A stretch of DNA of 61,824 nucleotides from Desulfobotulus pelophilus (GCF_026155325.1 NZ_JAPFPW010000019.1:1-61824), one strand, 5' to 3'; shown: positions 30,693 through 39,891, counted from the stretch's first letter. Numbers and translations: made by a program. Notes: generated by a model not told the origin, from the letters alone.

Positions 30693-31841
30693 ATGGCTTT
30701 TGTATCCTCTGGTTATAATCCGGCTACTCCGATGGAAAACCGGATCACAGATATAGGTCCTCGTCACTTTGAAGAGTTTTATCCTCCGGTCATCAAGGCC
30801 AATAAGGGTAAGTGGCTCTACCATGAAATCATTGAACCCGGTGTTCTGGTGCATGTTGCCGAAAGCGGAGATGAAATTTATACCATCCGCTGCGGTGGTG
30901 CCCGCCTGATGTCCGGTACCCTGATCCGTGAAATCTGCGATATTGCCGACAAACACTGTGATGGCTACCTGCGCTTCACCACTCGTAACAACATCGAGTT
31001 CATGGTGGATTCCAAAGATAAGGTTGAAGCCCTTAAGGCTGACCTGAAAGACCGCAAGTTTGCAGGCGGATCCTTTAAATTTCCCATCGGTGGTACGGGT
31101 GCAGGTATTTCCAACATCGTCCATACCCAGGGCTGGATCCACTGCCACACGCCTGCCACGGATGCTTCCGGTACCGTGAAGGCAACCATGGATGAAGTTT
31201 TCACGGATTTCCAGGACATGCGCCTTCCTGCCAAGCTGCGTATCGCCATGGCCTGCTGTCTGAATATGTGCGGTGCCGTTCACTGCTCTGATATTGCCAT
31301 CCTCGGTTACCACAGAAAACCGCCGATGATTGACCATGAGTATCTGGATAAGCAGTGCGAGATTCCTCTGGCCATCGCCTCCTGCCCCACGGCGGCCATT
31401 AAGCCAGCCAAGCATGAGCTGCCCGATGGTACCAAGGTAAACTCTCTGGCCATCAACAATGAGCGCTGCATGTACTGCGGTAACTGCTATACCATGTGTC
31501 CTTCACTGCCCATTTCTGACACCGAAGGCGATGGTATCGTTCTCATGGTGGGTGGTAAGATTTCCAACCGCATCAACCCTCCCAAGTTTTCCAAGGTTGT
31601 TGTGGCCTTCATTGAAAACGAAATGCCCCGCTGGCCCACAATGACTCAGGTTATCCGCCGCATGGTGGAAGCCTATGCCAGTGATGCCAGAAAATACGAG
31701 CGCGTTGGTGACTGGGCCGAGCGTATCGGATGGGAGCGTTTCTTTGAGAAGTGCGAAATCGAGTTTACGCACCACCTGATCGATGATTTCCGCGATCATG
31801 CATACTACACCTGGCGGCAGACCACCCAGTTCAAGTTCTAA
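30693..31841 (+). CDS. dsrB: Dissimilatory sulfite reductase subunit beta
   Basis: The 382-residue beta subunit. Cysteines for the siroheme-coupled cluster are C151 (in [10 protein letters not shown]), C188/C189 and C193 (in [11 protein letters not shown]). The ferredoxin domain has CPTAA and [12 protein letters not shown] near 230-270. In the known enzyme the catalytic siroheme is bound at the alpha-beta interface with ligands from beta. The ribosome site GGGGAGGG precedes ATG 30693. A terminator-like hairpin follows the stop. Confidence 0.99.
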   Translation: MAFVSSGYNPATPMENRITDIGPRHFEEFYPPVIKANKGKWLYHEIIEPGVLVHVAESGDEIYTIRCGGARLMSGTLIREICDIADKHCDGYLRFTTRNNIEFMVDSKDKVEALKADLKDRKFAGGSFKFPIGGTGAGISNIVHTQGWIHCHTPATDASGTVKATMDEVFTDFQDMRLPAKLRIAMACCLNMCGAVHCSDIAILGYHRKPPMIDHEYLDKQCEIPLAIASCPTAAIKPAKHELPDGTKVNSLAINNERCMYCGNCYTMCPSLPISDTEGDGIVLMVGGKISNRINPPKFSKVVVAFIENEMPRWPTMTQVIRRMVEAYASDARKYERVGDWAERIGWERFFEKCEIEFTHHLIDDFRDHAYYTWRQTTQFKF

Positions 31842-31864
31842 GAGCTGAGTCTTTTGCTTCAAGA

Positions 31865-31900
31865 GGCCGGTATCTTTCAGATACCGGCCCAAACTTTTTT
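31865..31900 (+). terminator. Terminator-like hairpin between dsrB and dsrD
   Basis: A perfect 10-bp stem (GGCCGGTATC with GATACCGGCC), a 5-base loop, then CAAAC and six T. It sits inside what is usually treated as one dsrABD operon. The spacing of the T run makes it a probable partial terminator or an mRNA end protector that lowers dsrD relative to dsrAB. Confidence 0.75.
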
Positions 31901-31916
31901 CTTACGGAGGCGTACA

Positions 31917-32159
31917 ATGGCTCTTCCTGAAAATGCAAAAGAGATGGTTCTGGATTACATTGAAAAAAAATCCAAAACCAAATCCAAGTTTTACCTGAAA
32001 GATTTTTATACTATTTTTCCCGAAGAGGGTCCCCGGACCGTAAAAAACTTCATCAATAAGATGGTTGGTGAAGGTATTCTGGAGTACTGGTCTTCCGGTT
32101 CGTCCACCATGATTGGCCTCAAAGGTGCCGGCAAGCAGGCAGGCGCTGAGGGCGAATAG
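31917..32159 (+). CDS. dsrD: Sulfite reduction-associated protein DsrD
   Basis: An 80-residue winged-helix protein found beside dsrAB in sulfate reducers. In the literature I know it was proposed to bind DNA and later reported to activate DsrAB. The start MALPENAKEMVLDYIEKK and the KDFYTIFPEEGPRTVKNFINKM block are typical. ATG 31917 has ACGGAGG upstream. It follows the dsrB hairpin by 16 bases and is translated separately. Confidence 0.95.
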   Translation: MALPENAKEMVLDYIEKKSKTKSKFYLKDFYTIFPEEGPRTVKNFINKMVGEGILEYWSSGSSTMIGLKGAGKQAGAEGE

Positions 32160-32197
32160 TTGTATCTTTCTGCTTTTTGAACGGAGCAACCAGCTTC

Positions 32198-33619
32198 ATG
32201 CGTTACGATATTCCCCGCATTACCATTTCTGCCTTACGGGGCGGGTCCGGCAAAACCATTCTTTCCATTGGACTTGCCGCAGCCTGGACCCAGGCTGGAA
32301 TGAAGGTGGCTCCCTTTAAAAAAGGTCCGGATTATATTGATGCCGGCTGGCTGGCTTTTGCTACTGGCCGGCATTGTTATAATCTGGATACCTATTTGTG
32401 CGAACCCGATGTGGTTCGCACATCTTTTTTTCGCCACAGCCAAAAAACCGATATAGCCCTTATTGAAGGAAACAGAGGGTTATACGATGGCATTGATCTG
32501 GCAGGAAGCACATCCACGGCAGATATTGCCAAGCTTGTCGATGCACCTGTTCTTTTGTGTCTGGACGTAACCAAAAGTACCCGCACCATGGCCGCTCTGG
32601 TTTTGGGATGTCTGCATTTTGATCCGGAAGTGCGTATCTGCGGGGTTATTTTAAACCGTGTTGCAGGAACACGCCACGCCGGAATTCTTACCAAAACCAT
32701 TGAACATCATACAGGTGTTCCGGTTCTGGGAGCGATTCCCAAATTAAGGGAGCAGGATTTTCCTGAGCGTCACATGGGACTCGTTCCTTCTCAGGAGCAC
32801 GGGTGGGCATCCCATTCCATACGCACAGCTGCTGCCGTTGTGAAGGAACATGTTGATCTCGAGCGACTTTTGAGGCTGTCACAACCAACGGTTTTACGGA
32901 ATCCAGAGAAGAACAAATCTTTTCACAAAGCCATTACTACGGAAGAAAAACCGGTTACAATTGGTTTTATAAAAGATGCGGCCTTTCAGTTCTATTACCC
33001 GGAAAATCTTGAGGCACTGGAAGAAGAGGGTGCTGTTCTGGTACCCGTCAGCAGCTTAGAAGATGGGAGGCTGCCTGATATTGATGCCCTTTACATAGGT
33101 GGCGGTTTTCCAGAAACCCATGCGGCGGCTCTGGTAGGGAATGCCAGTCTGAGAAAAGAAATTCTGGAAGCGGCTAATAATGGACTTCCCATTTATGCGG
33201 AATGCGGGGGTCTTATGTATCTGGGGGAGGCCCTGGTTCTGGACGGGACTTGCTACCCCATGTGCGGGGTTTTTCCCGTGCGTTTCGGTTTCAGTGAAAA
33301 ACCCCAGGGGCATGGATATGTTCGGGTTACGGTGGATGGCGACAATCCCTTTTATCCTAAAGGGCTCAGTATATTGGGCCATGAATTCCGTTATTCCCGG
33401 GTAGAGGCCATTGAGGAGGGGATACCTATGGCTTTTTCCATGGGGCGCGGTGTCGGGATTGGAAAAGGTCGGGACGGGCTTGTCTTCCGTAATACCCTTG
33501 CAGCTTATACCCATATTCATGCCATGGGAACACCTCAGTGGGCACCGTCTCTGGTTGCACAGGCTCGTTTATTCCGCGCTTCAAAAGAGAAGGCAACAAG
33601 TCTGTCAGATACAAAGTAA
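32198..33619 (+). CDS. dsrN: Cobyrinate a,c-diamide synthase family protein, DsrN-like
   Basis: A 473-residue CbiA/CobB-type amidotransferase: an N-terminal P-loop domain (SALRGGSGKT, KKGPDYIDAGW) and a C-terminal class I glutamine amidotransferase domain with the nucleophile cysteine in YAECGGLMYL. The family amidates carboxylates of cobyrinate. Next to dsrAB this homologue is called DsrN and is thought to amidate siroheme to the siroheme amide of sulfite reductase; location supports that, although a cobalamin role is possible. ATG 32198 fits the family start better than an upstream TTG. Confidence 0.88.
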   Translation: MRYDIPRITISALRGGSGKTILSIGLAAAWTQAGMKVAPFKKGPDYIDAGWLAFATGRHCYNLDTYLCEPDVVRTSFFRHSQKTDIALIEGNRGLYDGIDLAGSTSTADIAKLVDAPVLLCLDVTKSTRTMAALVLGCLHFDPEVRICGVILNRVAGTRHAGILTKTIEHHTGVPVLGAIPKLREQDFPERHMGLVPSQEHGWASHSIRTAAAVVKEHVDLERLLRLSQPTVLRNPEKNKSFHKAITTEEKPVTIGFIKDAAFQFYYPENLEALEEEGAVLVPVSSLEDGRLPDIDALYIGGGFPETHAAALVGNASLRKEILEAANNGLPIYAECGGLMYLGEALVLDGTCYPMCGVFPVRFGFSEKPQGHGYVRVTVDGDNPFYPKGLSILGHEFRYSRVEAIEEGIPMAFSMGRGVGIGKGRDGLVFRNTLAAYTHIHAMGTPQWAPSLVAQARLFRASKEKATSLSDTK

Positions 33620-33685
33620 GGTTCCCGCAAACAGGCAGGTCGGGTCAGTTTTAATTATGATGACCTGATACTGTCATGTGAAGAT

Positions 33686-33719
33686 AAAAAAAGGGTACTC
33701 CTGCATGAGGAGCACCCTT
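33686..33719 (-). terminator. Terminator of the cytochrome c3 gene
   Basis: On the minus strand GGGTGCTCCT pairs with AGGAGTACCC (one G-U pair) and is followed by seven T. The plus orientation has no U-run. Confidence 0.82.
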
Positions 33720-33787
33720 CATTGATTACGACACCTGATCCCCCTCGTTTCCCCACTTCCCCTCAGGATCGCACTGCCGTTAATGCA

Positions 33788-34228
33788 TCAGTTTGTATGA
33801 CACTGGTTGCACATTACCGGAGCAATGCGCTCACCCTTATCCCTGTTAAACTGGGCATGGCAGGTGCGGCAGTTGTCATGCATGGCTTCAGCATGGAAAT
33901 CGAGTTTCGGAGTCTGATCTCCTCTGGCTCTCTGGCCGGGAATGCTATGGCACGCGGCACAGGACTGTACGGGGTCACCCATTACCAGTTCAAGGGGTTG
34001 TCCCTTGTCATCATGGTGACAGTCTCCACAGGAAATTCCATAATCTTCAGCATGTTTTTTGTGGGTGAATGTTACAAGGGGTCTCTGATGTTCTTCGTAG
34101 ATGGGTGTTTTCATCTGAATGACATCATCAACGTCGGTTTTACCCTGCGCTGCCAGCGCTATGGCTGCAGCACAAAGAAAGGTTGCCGAGGCGGCAAGGA
34201 TGATGATCAGTTTTCTTTTTTGTTTCAT
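33788..34228 (-). CDS. Tetraheme cytochrome c3 (class III)
   Basis: A 146-residue periplasmic cytochrome. Residues 1-27 are a signal peptide (lysines then LIIILAASATFLCAAAIALAA). Four CxxCH heme sites follow: CGDCH, CAACH, CRTCH and CNQCH, with extra histidines (FTHKKH, HAEAMH) as distal ligands, matching the cytochrome c3 family. It carries electrons from periplasmic hydrogenase or formate dehydrogenase to membrane complexes. AGGAGG precedes the ATG. It is transcribed away from the dsr genes and has its own terminator. Confidence 0.93.
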   Translation of the reverse strand: MKQKRKLIIILAASATFLCAAAIALAAQGKTDVDDVIQMKTPIYEEHQRPLVTFTHKKHAEDYGISCGDCHHDDKGQPLELVMGDPVQSCAACHSIPGQRARGDQTPKLDFHAEAMHDNCRTCHAQFNRDKGERIAPVMCNQCHTN

Positions 34229-34291
34229 AAAGCCTCCTGTATTAGGGATGGGAATAAAAGGTTCTTTGCGGCGAGGGGGCCGGAAAAAACC

Positions 34292-35053
34292 TTATGATGA
34301 ATGACCTGCACTGTCTGGATTTTTCTGATCCAGAGATTGTCGCTGAAAAATACGGGCCCCGAGAATGCTTACTTCATAAAGCAATACGAGGGGTATGGCC
34401 ATCATGATCTGTGTAACCACATCCGGAGGTGTCAGGATGGCGGCCATTCCAAAAAAAAGAAGAAGGGCATACTTGCGGTTTTTAGAAAGAAATTGATGTG
34501 TTACAATTCCCATTTTTGCCATGGCTGTAAGAATAAGGGGCATTTCAAAAACCAGACCGAAAGCCAGAAGCATTTTGCTGGAAAAAGAAAGATACTCTTT
34601 CATCGCGGGCAGGGCCTGAATATTTTCCGTGGCAAAGCCCAGAAAAAATCGAAAGCCCCATGGAAAAACGATAAAGTAACCAAAAAAAGCTCCTCCAAGG
34701 AAAAAGAGAACAGAAAGAAAAATAATGGGTATCAGAATTTTTTTTTCTGTTCGGTATAGTCCGGGAGAAACGAACAGCCAGAATTCAGTCAGGATATAGG
34801 GTGATGCAAGAAGAAGCCCCCCGAGCAGAGCCACTTTCAGATAGGTGAAAAAAGCTTCCGGGAGTCCTGTAAAAATAAGGGTGGACCCTGTTGTGCCCAT
34901 AGCTTCCTGAAGAGGGGCTACGAGAATAAAAAAAAGCTCTTCTTTGAACCCGTAACAAATGAGAAAGCCGACGGTTATGGCGATGATACAGCGGACCAAT
35001 CGTTTTCTGAGTTCTGTAAGATGATCCATAAGGGAGAGAGACTCATCCTTCAT
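34292..35053 (-). CDS. tatC: Sec-independent protein translocase TatC
   Basis: A 253-residue membrane protein of the twin-arginine translocase, with about six membrane segments and the N-terminal LMDHLTELRKRLVRCI, which is the TatC signature; the SPGLYRTEKK loop that contacts signal peptides is also present. It recognises RR signal peptides. The ATG at 35053 overlaps the end of tatA by 11 bases. The Tat-dependent DsrO in this window is one likely substrate. Confidence 0.95.
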   Translation of the reverse strand: MKDESLSLMDHLTELRKRLVRCIIAITVGFLICYGFKEELFFILVAPLQEAMGTTGSTLIFTGLPEAFFTYLKVALLGGLLLASPYILTEFWLFVSPGLYRTEKKILIPIIFLSVLFFLGGAFFGYFIVFPWGFRFFLGFATENIQALPAMKEYLSFSSKMLLAFGLVFEMPLILTAMAKMGIVTHQFLSKNRKYALLLFFGMAAILTPPDVVTQIMMAIPLVLLYEVSILGARIFQRQSLDQKNPDSAGHSS

Positions 35054-35279
35054 GGCGGCTTTCTTTATCCTTATTTTTCTCCGGTGCATCAATGGCCTGT
35101 GGTTTCTTAGCGGGATCTGCCTCCGCATTCAGGGCATCTTTAAAATCTCTGGAGGCCGTTTTAAACTCACCAAAGGCTTTTCCCAGGGAGCGGGCAAGAT
35201 CCGGTAGCTTTTTAGGTCCGATCACAATCAGTGCCACGGCAAGGATCACTAGAATTTCAGGCATGCCCAAACCAAACAT
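35043..35279 (-). CDS. tatA: Twin-arginine translocase subunit TatA/TatB
   Basis: A 78-residue protein: one N-terminal membrane helix (PEILVILAVALIVIGP), the FGLGMPE start, the hinge KKLPDLARSLGKAFGEFK and a charged tail. The fold is shared by TatA and TatB; the sequence alone does not separate them, and as the only such gene here it may serve both. GGAGG precedes the ATG. It is co-transcribed with tatC. Confidence 0.93.
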   Translation of the reverse strand: MFGLGMPEILVILAVALIVIGPKKLPDLARSLGKAFGEFKTASRDFKDALNAEADPAKKPQAIDAPEKNKDKESRHEG

Positions 35280-35298
35280 GGATTCCTCCCTTTTTCAT

Positions 35299-35324
35299 AA
35301 AAAAATACGGCCATTGCCGTATTC
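35299..35324 (-). terminator. Terminator between sfsA and tatA
   Basis: Minus strand: AATACGGC pairs with GCCGTATT, followed by a T run. It separates sfsA from the tat genes although all run in the same direction. Confidence 0.75.
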
Positions 35325-35379
35325 ATTCAGCGTATATTATTAGCTTTTCCGGTATTTCCTGTCAAGTATGGCTTACTTT

Positions 35380-36093
35380 TTATAGGAAAACCGGCAGGGG
35401 CTGATGAAGGGAAATACCTTCCAGATTTATGCGTACATCATAACAGATAATTTCCACACCCCTTGCATGGGCTATCCGCAGCGATGCGGCGTAGGCGGGA
35501 TCTATGGTTTCAGCAGGACAAAACCCGGAAGCATCTTCTCTTTGTACAAGGAAAAAAACAGCCGCACGATGACCACTGTCCACGAGCATGGCAAGCTCTT
35601 CCATGTGTTTTTTTCCCCGTGCGGTTACGGCATCGGGAAAGGCGGCAAGTCCGTTAATGATTTGCGTACAGTTTTTCACCTCAACAAAGCAGTTTTTTTG
35701 AACCGGGTCCGACAGGAGGATATCTAGGCGAGCATTTTGCGTGACGGCTTCCCGTTTAAGGGATTGATAACCTGCGAGTTCGGGCACAAGCCCTTTCTCT
35801 ATGGAACGGGAAACGAGATTATTGGGTATCTGGGTATGAATTCCCACAAGACTTTCTTTCATCTGAATAAGGTACCATGTGTACGAAAGTTTTCTTGACG
35901 GGGATGGATCATGGGTAACCCATACCGGACGACCCGGCTCACTGCAGTGAGTCATGGCTCCTGAGTTGGCGCAGTGAGCCGTAATCCTTTCTCCCGTATC
36001 CAGAAGAATATCTGCCAGAAAACGCTTGTAACGTTGAATCAGAGTTCCTCTGAGGAGTGGTGGCCATAGGATAAGTTTTTGCTCTGAAGCCAT
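35380..36093 (-). CDS. sfsA: SfsA family protein
   Basis: A 237-residue member of the SfsA family (sugar fermentation stimulation protein), a predicted nucleic-acid-binding protein with a nuclease-like fold. Seen: LIQRYKRFLADILLDTG at the start, HCANSGAMTHCSEPG, the core DILLSD and CFVEVKNCTQ, typical acidic and lysine positions of a PDDEXK-like site, and FPDAVTARGKKHMEEL. Its cellular function is not established. It is divergent from the NfeD gene. Confidence 0.93.
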   Translation of the reverse strand: MASEQKLILWPPLLRGTLIQRYKRFLADILLDTGERITAHCANSGAMTHCSEPGRPVWVTHDPSPSRKLSYTWYLIQMKESLVGIHTQIPNNLVSRSIEKGLVPELAGYQSLKREAVTQNARLDILLSDPVQKNCFVEVKNCTQIINGLAAFPDAVTARGKKHMEELAMLVDSGHRAAVFFLVQREDASGFCPAETIDPAYAASLRIAHARGVEIICYDVRINLEGISLHQPLPVFL

Positions 36094-36178
36094 GATCCAC
36101 CTTTCCGGTATGGGCTCTTCATGGTACTATCCGTCTGGTTTTCATACGATAGCCGGAACCAAAGGGCAAGGAGGGAAT

Positions 36179-36634
36179 ATGGCTTTGTTTGAGCCTTGGC
36201 ATGTGTGGATTGTTCTGGGCATTGCGCTGGTGGCCGGAGAAATGTTTACCTTAGGTTTTTTTCTGGCCTGTTTTGGGCTTGGAGCCTTTGCAGCCGCTTT
36301 TTTCTCTTTTTTGGGCATGGGGCTTGTTTTTCAGATTTTTATTTTTTCTGTGATGACATTTTTCTGTGTTTTTGCGGTTCGTCCCTTTCTTTTACGTTTT
36401 TCGTCGGGAAACAGTCGAAAGATTCAAACCGGGGTGGCGGCTCTTGTTGGAAAAACGGCTGTTGTGCTGGAAGCCTTTGGCGGCCCGGAAAGTCACGGAA
36501 AGGTAAAAACAGGGGGAGATGTATGGAGAGCCAGATCAAAGGACGGATCTTTTTTTTCTGAAGGAGATCTTGTTGTTATAGAATCGGTCAGTGGAGTAAC
36601 CCTTGAGGTTCGTGCTGTCCCAACAACCGCATAA
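36179..36634 (+). CDS. NfeD-family membrane protein
   Basis: A 151-residue protein with two to three N-terminal membrane segments (WHVWIVLGIALVAGEM and a long hydrophobic block to about residue 70) and a C-terminal OB-fold NfeD domain (GVAALVGKTAVVLEAF, then GGDVWRARSKDG). NfeD proteins pair with SPFH proteins in membrane microdomains, and an SPFH gene follows after 11 bases. ATG at 36179 has GGAGGG upstream; the in-frame extension to 36092 is not supported. Confidence 0.92.
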   Translation: MALFEPWHVWIVLGIALVAGEMFTLGFFLACFGLGAFAAAFFSFLGMGLVFQIFIFSVMTFFCVFAVRPFLLRFSSGNSRKIQTGVAALVGKTAVVLEAFGGPESHGKVKTGGDVWRARSKDGSFFSEGDLVVIESVSGVTLEVRAVPTTA

Positions 36635-36645
36635 GGAGAACTTTT

Positions 36646-37629
36646 ATGGAACCGCTGTTAATGATCGTTGGATTGCTGGCGCTGTTTGTCATTGTTTTTG
36701 CAATCAAAGGGCTGAAAATCATTCAGCAGGCCGAAACCATGATAGTGGAAAGGCTGGGCCGGTTTCACAGGGTGCTGGACAGCGGTATTAACATACTCTG
36801 GCCCTTTCTGGATCAACCCCGTCAGATTCACTGGCGGTACGTAACCCAGGATAATACGGGAGAGCGCCGTGTTACCATTACCAAGCTTACGGATCGCATA
36901 GATCTGCGTGAGACGGTGTATGATTTTCCCCGTCAGAATGTTATTACAAGAGATAATGTGACCATGGAAATCGATGCACTTTTGTATTTTCAGGTTACGG
37001 ATGCCATTAAAGCGGTTTATGAGGTTGCCAACCTTCCCCAAGCCATTGAAAAACTGACCCAGACAACTCTCAGAAACGTGGTCGGTGAAATGGATTTCGA
37101 TGAATGTCTGGCTTCCCGTGAGGTCATTAATACCAAGTTGCGCAGTATTCTGGATGATGCCACAGATAAATGGGGGGTAAGGGTCAGCAGGGTGGAGCTT
37201 CAGGACATAACGCCGCCGGCAGAAGTTCAGGAAGCCATGGAAAAGCAGATGAGGGCGGAAAGGGACAGAAGGGCAGCTATTCTCAAGGCGGAAGGTGAAA
37301 AAAGAGCTGCTATCCTTGAGGCAGAAGGCGAAAAAGAAGCAGCCATTAACCGTGCGGAAGGGGAGAAACGAGCTACTATCCTGGAGGCCGAAGGTGAGGC
37401 TGAGGCCCGGTATAAAATTGCTTCTGCTGAGGCCATGGCCATCTTGAAGCTTGTGGAGGCTTTCAAGGACAGGCCTGGGGATCCGGCTAATTATCTCATC
37501 GCCGTACGTTATATAGAAGCCCTGAAAGAAATGGCAGAAGGAAAAGAGAATAAGATAATTTATCTTCCCTATGAGGCAAGTAATTTCCTTGGTTCCATTG
37601 GTGGTATCAGGGAGATGTTCAAGGCATAA
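36646..37629 (+). CDS. SPFH/Band 7 stomatin-like protein
   Basis: A 327-residue slipin-type scaffold: one N-terminal membrane anchor (LLMIVGLLALFVIVFAI), an SPFH domain (about 30-200: ETMIVERLGRFHRVLDSGIN, then DVxLDDxT-like RVELQDITPPAEV), then a coiled region of near-repeats AEGEKRAAILEAEGEKEA between about 215 and 260, and a conserved C-terminal tail. Such proteins oligomerise into membrane domains with NfeD. AAGGAG precedes the ATG. The pair forms a two-gene operon. Confidence 0.95.
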   Translation: MEPLLMIVGLLALFVIVFAIKGLKIIQQAETMIVERLGRFHRVLDSGINILWPFLDQPRQIHWRYVTQDNTGERRVTITKLTDRIDLRETVYDFPRQNVITRDNVTMEIDALLYFQVTDAIKAVYEVANLPQAIEKLTQTTLRNVVGEMDFDECLASREVINTKLRSILDDATDKWGVRVSRVELQDITPPAEVQEAMEKQMRAERDRRAAILKAEGEKRAAILEAEGEKEAAINRAEGEKRATILEAEGEAEARYKIASAEAMAILKLVEAFKDRPGDPANYLIAVRYIEALKEMAEGKENKIIYLPYEASNFLGSIGGIREMFKA

Positions 37630-37679
37630 GGATTACAGCCGGAACCCTCGGGGCTATCTGCGAAAAGGAAATAAAATCT

Positions 37680-38495
37680 GTGAATTTATCTGAAATTTCA
37701 GCTATTCCGGAAAAAATAAGGGCAAAGGTTCAGGTGAATCTTCCCTTCCGTATGCGGGATCTCTACATGGAAAGTTTCCTTGCCATGGGGTTGAACCCTG
37801 AAATAGGCCTGGATGCTGTGACTTTGGACAGTATGGATATGCAGGAAATAAAGGCTGTTGCCAGGGCCTTTCAAAACAGGGGAAGAAGGATTACGCTCCA
37901 CGGACCATTTATGGATTTATCCCCCGGGTCGCCGGACCCGGCCATCCGCAGGGTTTCCATGGAAAGAATGTTGCAGCTGCTGGAAGTCGTTCCTGTTTGT
38001 AAGCCTCTTTCCGTTGTCTGCCATGCAGGGTGGGAAAGACGGCGGTATGACTGGATTCAGGACGAATGGTATGACAGGTCCGCAGCTTTCTGGAAAGACA
38101 CTGCCGTTTTGTTGCGAAAAAGGCAGTGTCGGCTTCTGCTTGAAAATGTATATGAAGAAAGCCCGCAGGACCTTCTGCGGCTTCTGGAATATCTGCGCTC
38201 CGAAGATGTAGGCGCCTGTCTGGACACAGGGCATCTGTTTGCATTTGGATCCGGCGGACTTACGGAATGGGTTCGTGTGCTTGGTAGTTTTGTGGGAGAA
38301 GTTCATCTACACGATAATATGGGTGACAAGGACTCGCATCTGCCCCCTGGGCAGGGTAGAATCGATTTTTCTTCTTTACCGGCTTTGTTTCGTCAACAAT
38401 CCGGATTTCCAGTTATTACCCTGGAACCCCATGAAAGCAAGGATCTGTTGCCATCCCTGGAATGGGTGGCACGGGAACTCAAGGATTTTGTATAA
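37680..38495 (+). CDS. Sugar phosphate isomerase/epimerase family protein
   Basis: A 271-residue TIM-barrel protein of the xylose isomerase-like/AP endonuclease 2 superfamily. Metal-site segments: RRITLHGPFMDL, SVVCHAGWE, LLLENVYEE, GACLDTGHLFAFG, EVHLHDNMGDKDSHLPPGQG and TLEPHES. The combination of E, D/H, H and E is intact, so it is probably an active metal-dependent isomerase, but the substrate is not known. The start is GTG at 37680 with AAAAGGAA upstream. It follows the SPFH gene by 50 bases. Confidence 0.85.
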   Translation: MNLSEISAIPEKIRAKVQVNLPFRMRDLYMESFLAMGLNPEIGLDAVTLDSMDMQEIKAVARAFQNRGRRITLHGPFMDLSPGSPDPAIRRVSMERMLQLLEVVPVCKPLSVVCHAGWERRRYDWIQDEWYDRSAAFWKDTAVLLRKRQCRLLLENVYEESPQDLLRLLEYLRSEDVGACLDTGHLFAFGSGGLTEWVRVLGSFVGEVHLHDNMGDKDSHLPPGQGRIDFSSLPALFRQQSGFPVITLEPHESKDLLPSLEWVARELKDFV

Positions 38496-38519
38496 TTCAA
38501 ATTCAATATTGATCGCAGA

Positions 38520-38550
38520 CCAAGGGCATGTCTTCAGGACATGCCCTTGG
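38520..38550 (+). terminator. Strong hairpin between the isomerase gene and rhlE
   Basis: A perfect 13-bp stem (CCAAGGGCATGTC with GACATGCCCTTGG) and a 5-base loop lie between convergent genes. No strong U-run follows in either direction (TCTGTCT on the plus strand), so termination may be incomplete. Confidence 0.7.
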
Positions 38551-38580
38551 TCTGTCTAGCCGCCTTGGCTGCAGACTGGT

Positions 38581-39891
38581 TTATCGGGAGAAAGCAGGCC
38601 TGCGGGAAGCTTTTGATTCGTTTTTGCGCCGTGATTTTGTCTTTTCTCTGGAAGCCTGTTTTCTTGCCTCCCTTTGTTGCACGAGTTCAAGAATTTCTCG
38701 ATCTGCCCTTTTTTCACTGGATTTATTGCCCGGCCGAAGCAGAATATGGGCTGGAAGGTCATCGTCTTCCGTAAAGCCATCTACTTTTTTGACCGGTATT
38801 TTTTGACCAAGTAATTGTTCAATGGCTTTCAGGCTGGCCTTTTCTTCACTGCTGACAAAGGAGATGGCTATTCCGCTGGCCCCCGCCCTTCCTGTGCGAC
38901 CGATACGGTGTACATAATCTTCCGCAATTCCGGGTATATCAAAGTTCACAACAAAAGGCAGATGGTCGATATCAAGACCCCTTGCAGCAACATCCGTTGC
39001 CACAAGAACGCGGATATCATTATTTTTGAAGGCCGAAAGGGTTCGTGTACGCACGGATTGGCTTTTATTTCCATGGAGTGCGGCAGTCCGTATACCATGG
39101 TTTGCCAGTTTTTCAGCCAGCTTGTTTGCGCCGTGCTTCGTGCGGGAAAAAACCAGAACCTGGGTCGAGGCCTCCTGGCTTAGAAGGTGAAGAAGGAGGG
39201 CCCTTTTGTTTTCTCTGGCCACCATATGGACCCTCTGGCTGACGGACTCGGCAGCGGTCTTTTCGGGTTCAATTTCAATATGGGCAGGGTCCTGCAGCAT
39301 TGTTGCCGCCAGCTTTTTGATTTCGCTGGAATAGGTGGCAGAGAAGAGCATGGTTTTGCGTTCAGAGGGAAGCAGTTTCCGTATTTCTGTAATAGCTTTA
39401 CTAAAGCCCATGTCCAGCATTCTGTCGGCCTCGTCTAAAACAAAAAACTCGATGTGGGAAAGACGGAGGTGGCGGTTGCCGGCAAGATCCAGGAGGCGGC
39501 CCGGTGTGGCAACAAGAATATCAATCCCTTTTTTGAGCTTCTCAATCTGCGGGGGAAGACTGACTCCACCGTAGACTACCGTACAGCGAAGGGAGGTTCT
39601 TCTTGCATAGGCCTGAATACATTCTCCTACTTGAAGAGCCAGTTCCCGTGTAGGAGTAAGAACCAGAGCACGTGGATGTTTCAGGCGGTTTGGCTGCTGG
39701 CTGAGGAGTTCAACCATAGGAAGGGCAAAAGCATCGGTTTTACCTGTGCCTGTCTGGGCTCTGGCAAGAAGGTCTCTGCCATGAAGGATTGCTGGAATGG
39801 CAAGGTTTTGAATGGGGGTCGGCTTTGTATAACCTTTGTCCCGAATGGCTTTCATCAGTTCGGGGCGAAGACCAAGGTGATCAAATGTCAT
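38581..39891 (-). CDS. rhlE: DEAD-box RNA helicase RhlE-like
   Basis: A 436-residue ATP-dependent RNA helicase. Motifs in order: the Q motif (GYTKPTPIQ), AQTGTGKT, PTRELALQV, the DEAD box in VLDEADRMLDMG, SAT, then VLVATDVAARGLDIDHL and HRIGRTGRAG. The C-terminal tail (after about residue 385) is rich in arginine, lysine and glutamate, as in RhlE-type proteins that act on ribosome assembly or mRNA decay. It belongs to the RhlE group by overall pattern; exact function is inferred. Confidence 0.93.
   Translation of the reverse strand: MTFDHLGLRPELMKAIRDKGYTKPTPIQNLAIPAILHGRDLLARAQTGTGKTDAFALPMVELLSQQPNRLKHPRALVLTPTRELALQVGECIQAYARRTSLRCTVVYGGVSLPPQIEKLKKGIDILVATPGRLLDLAGNRHLRLSHIEFFVLDEADRMLDMGFSKAITEIRKLLPSERKTMLFSATYSSEIKKLAATMLQDPAHIEIEPEKTAAESVSQRVHMVARENKRALLLHLLSQEASTQVLVFSRTKHGANKLAEKLANHGIRTAALHGNKSQSVRTRTLSAFKNNDIRVLVATDVAARGLDIDHLPFVVNFDIPGIAEDYVHRIGRTGRAGASGIAISFVSSEEKASLKAIEQLLGQKIPVKKVDGFTEDDDLPAHILLRPGNKSSEKRADREILELVQQREARKQASREKTKSRRKNESKASRRPAFSR

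Noticed and set aside
29337-31415. 692-codon open frame on the minus strand across dsrA and dsrB
   Set aside because: It is the exact antisense of two certain genes. Codon bias in dsrAB keeps the opposite frame open. It has no ribosome site and no recognised domain.
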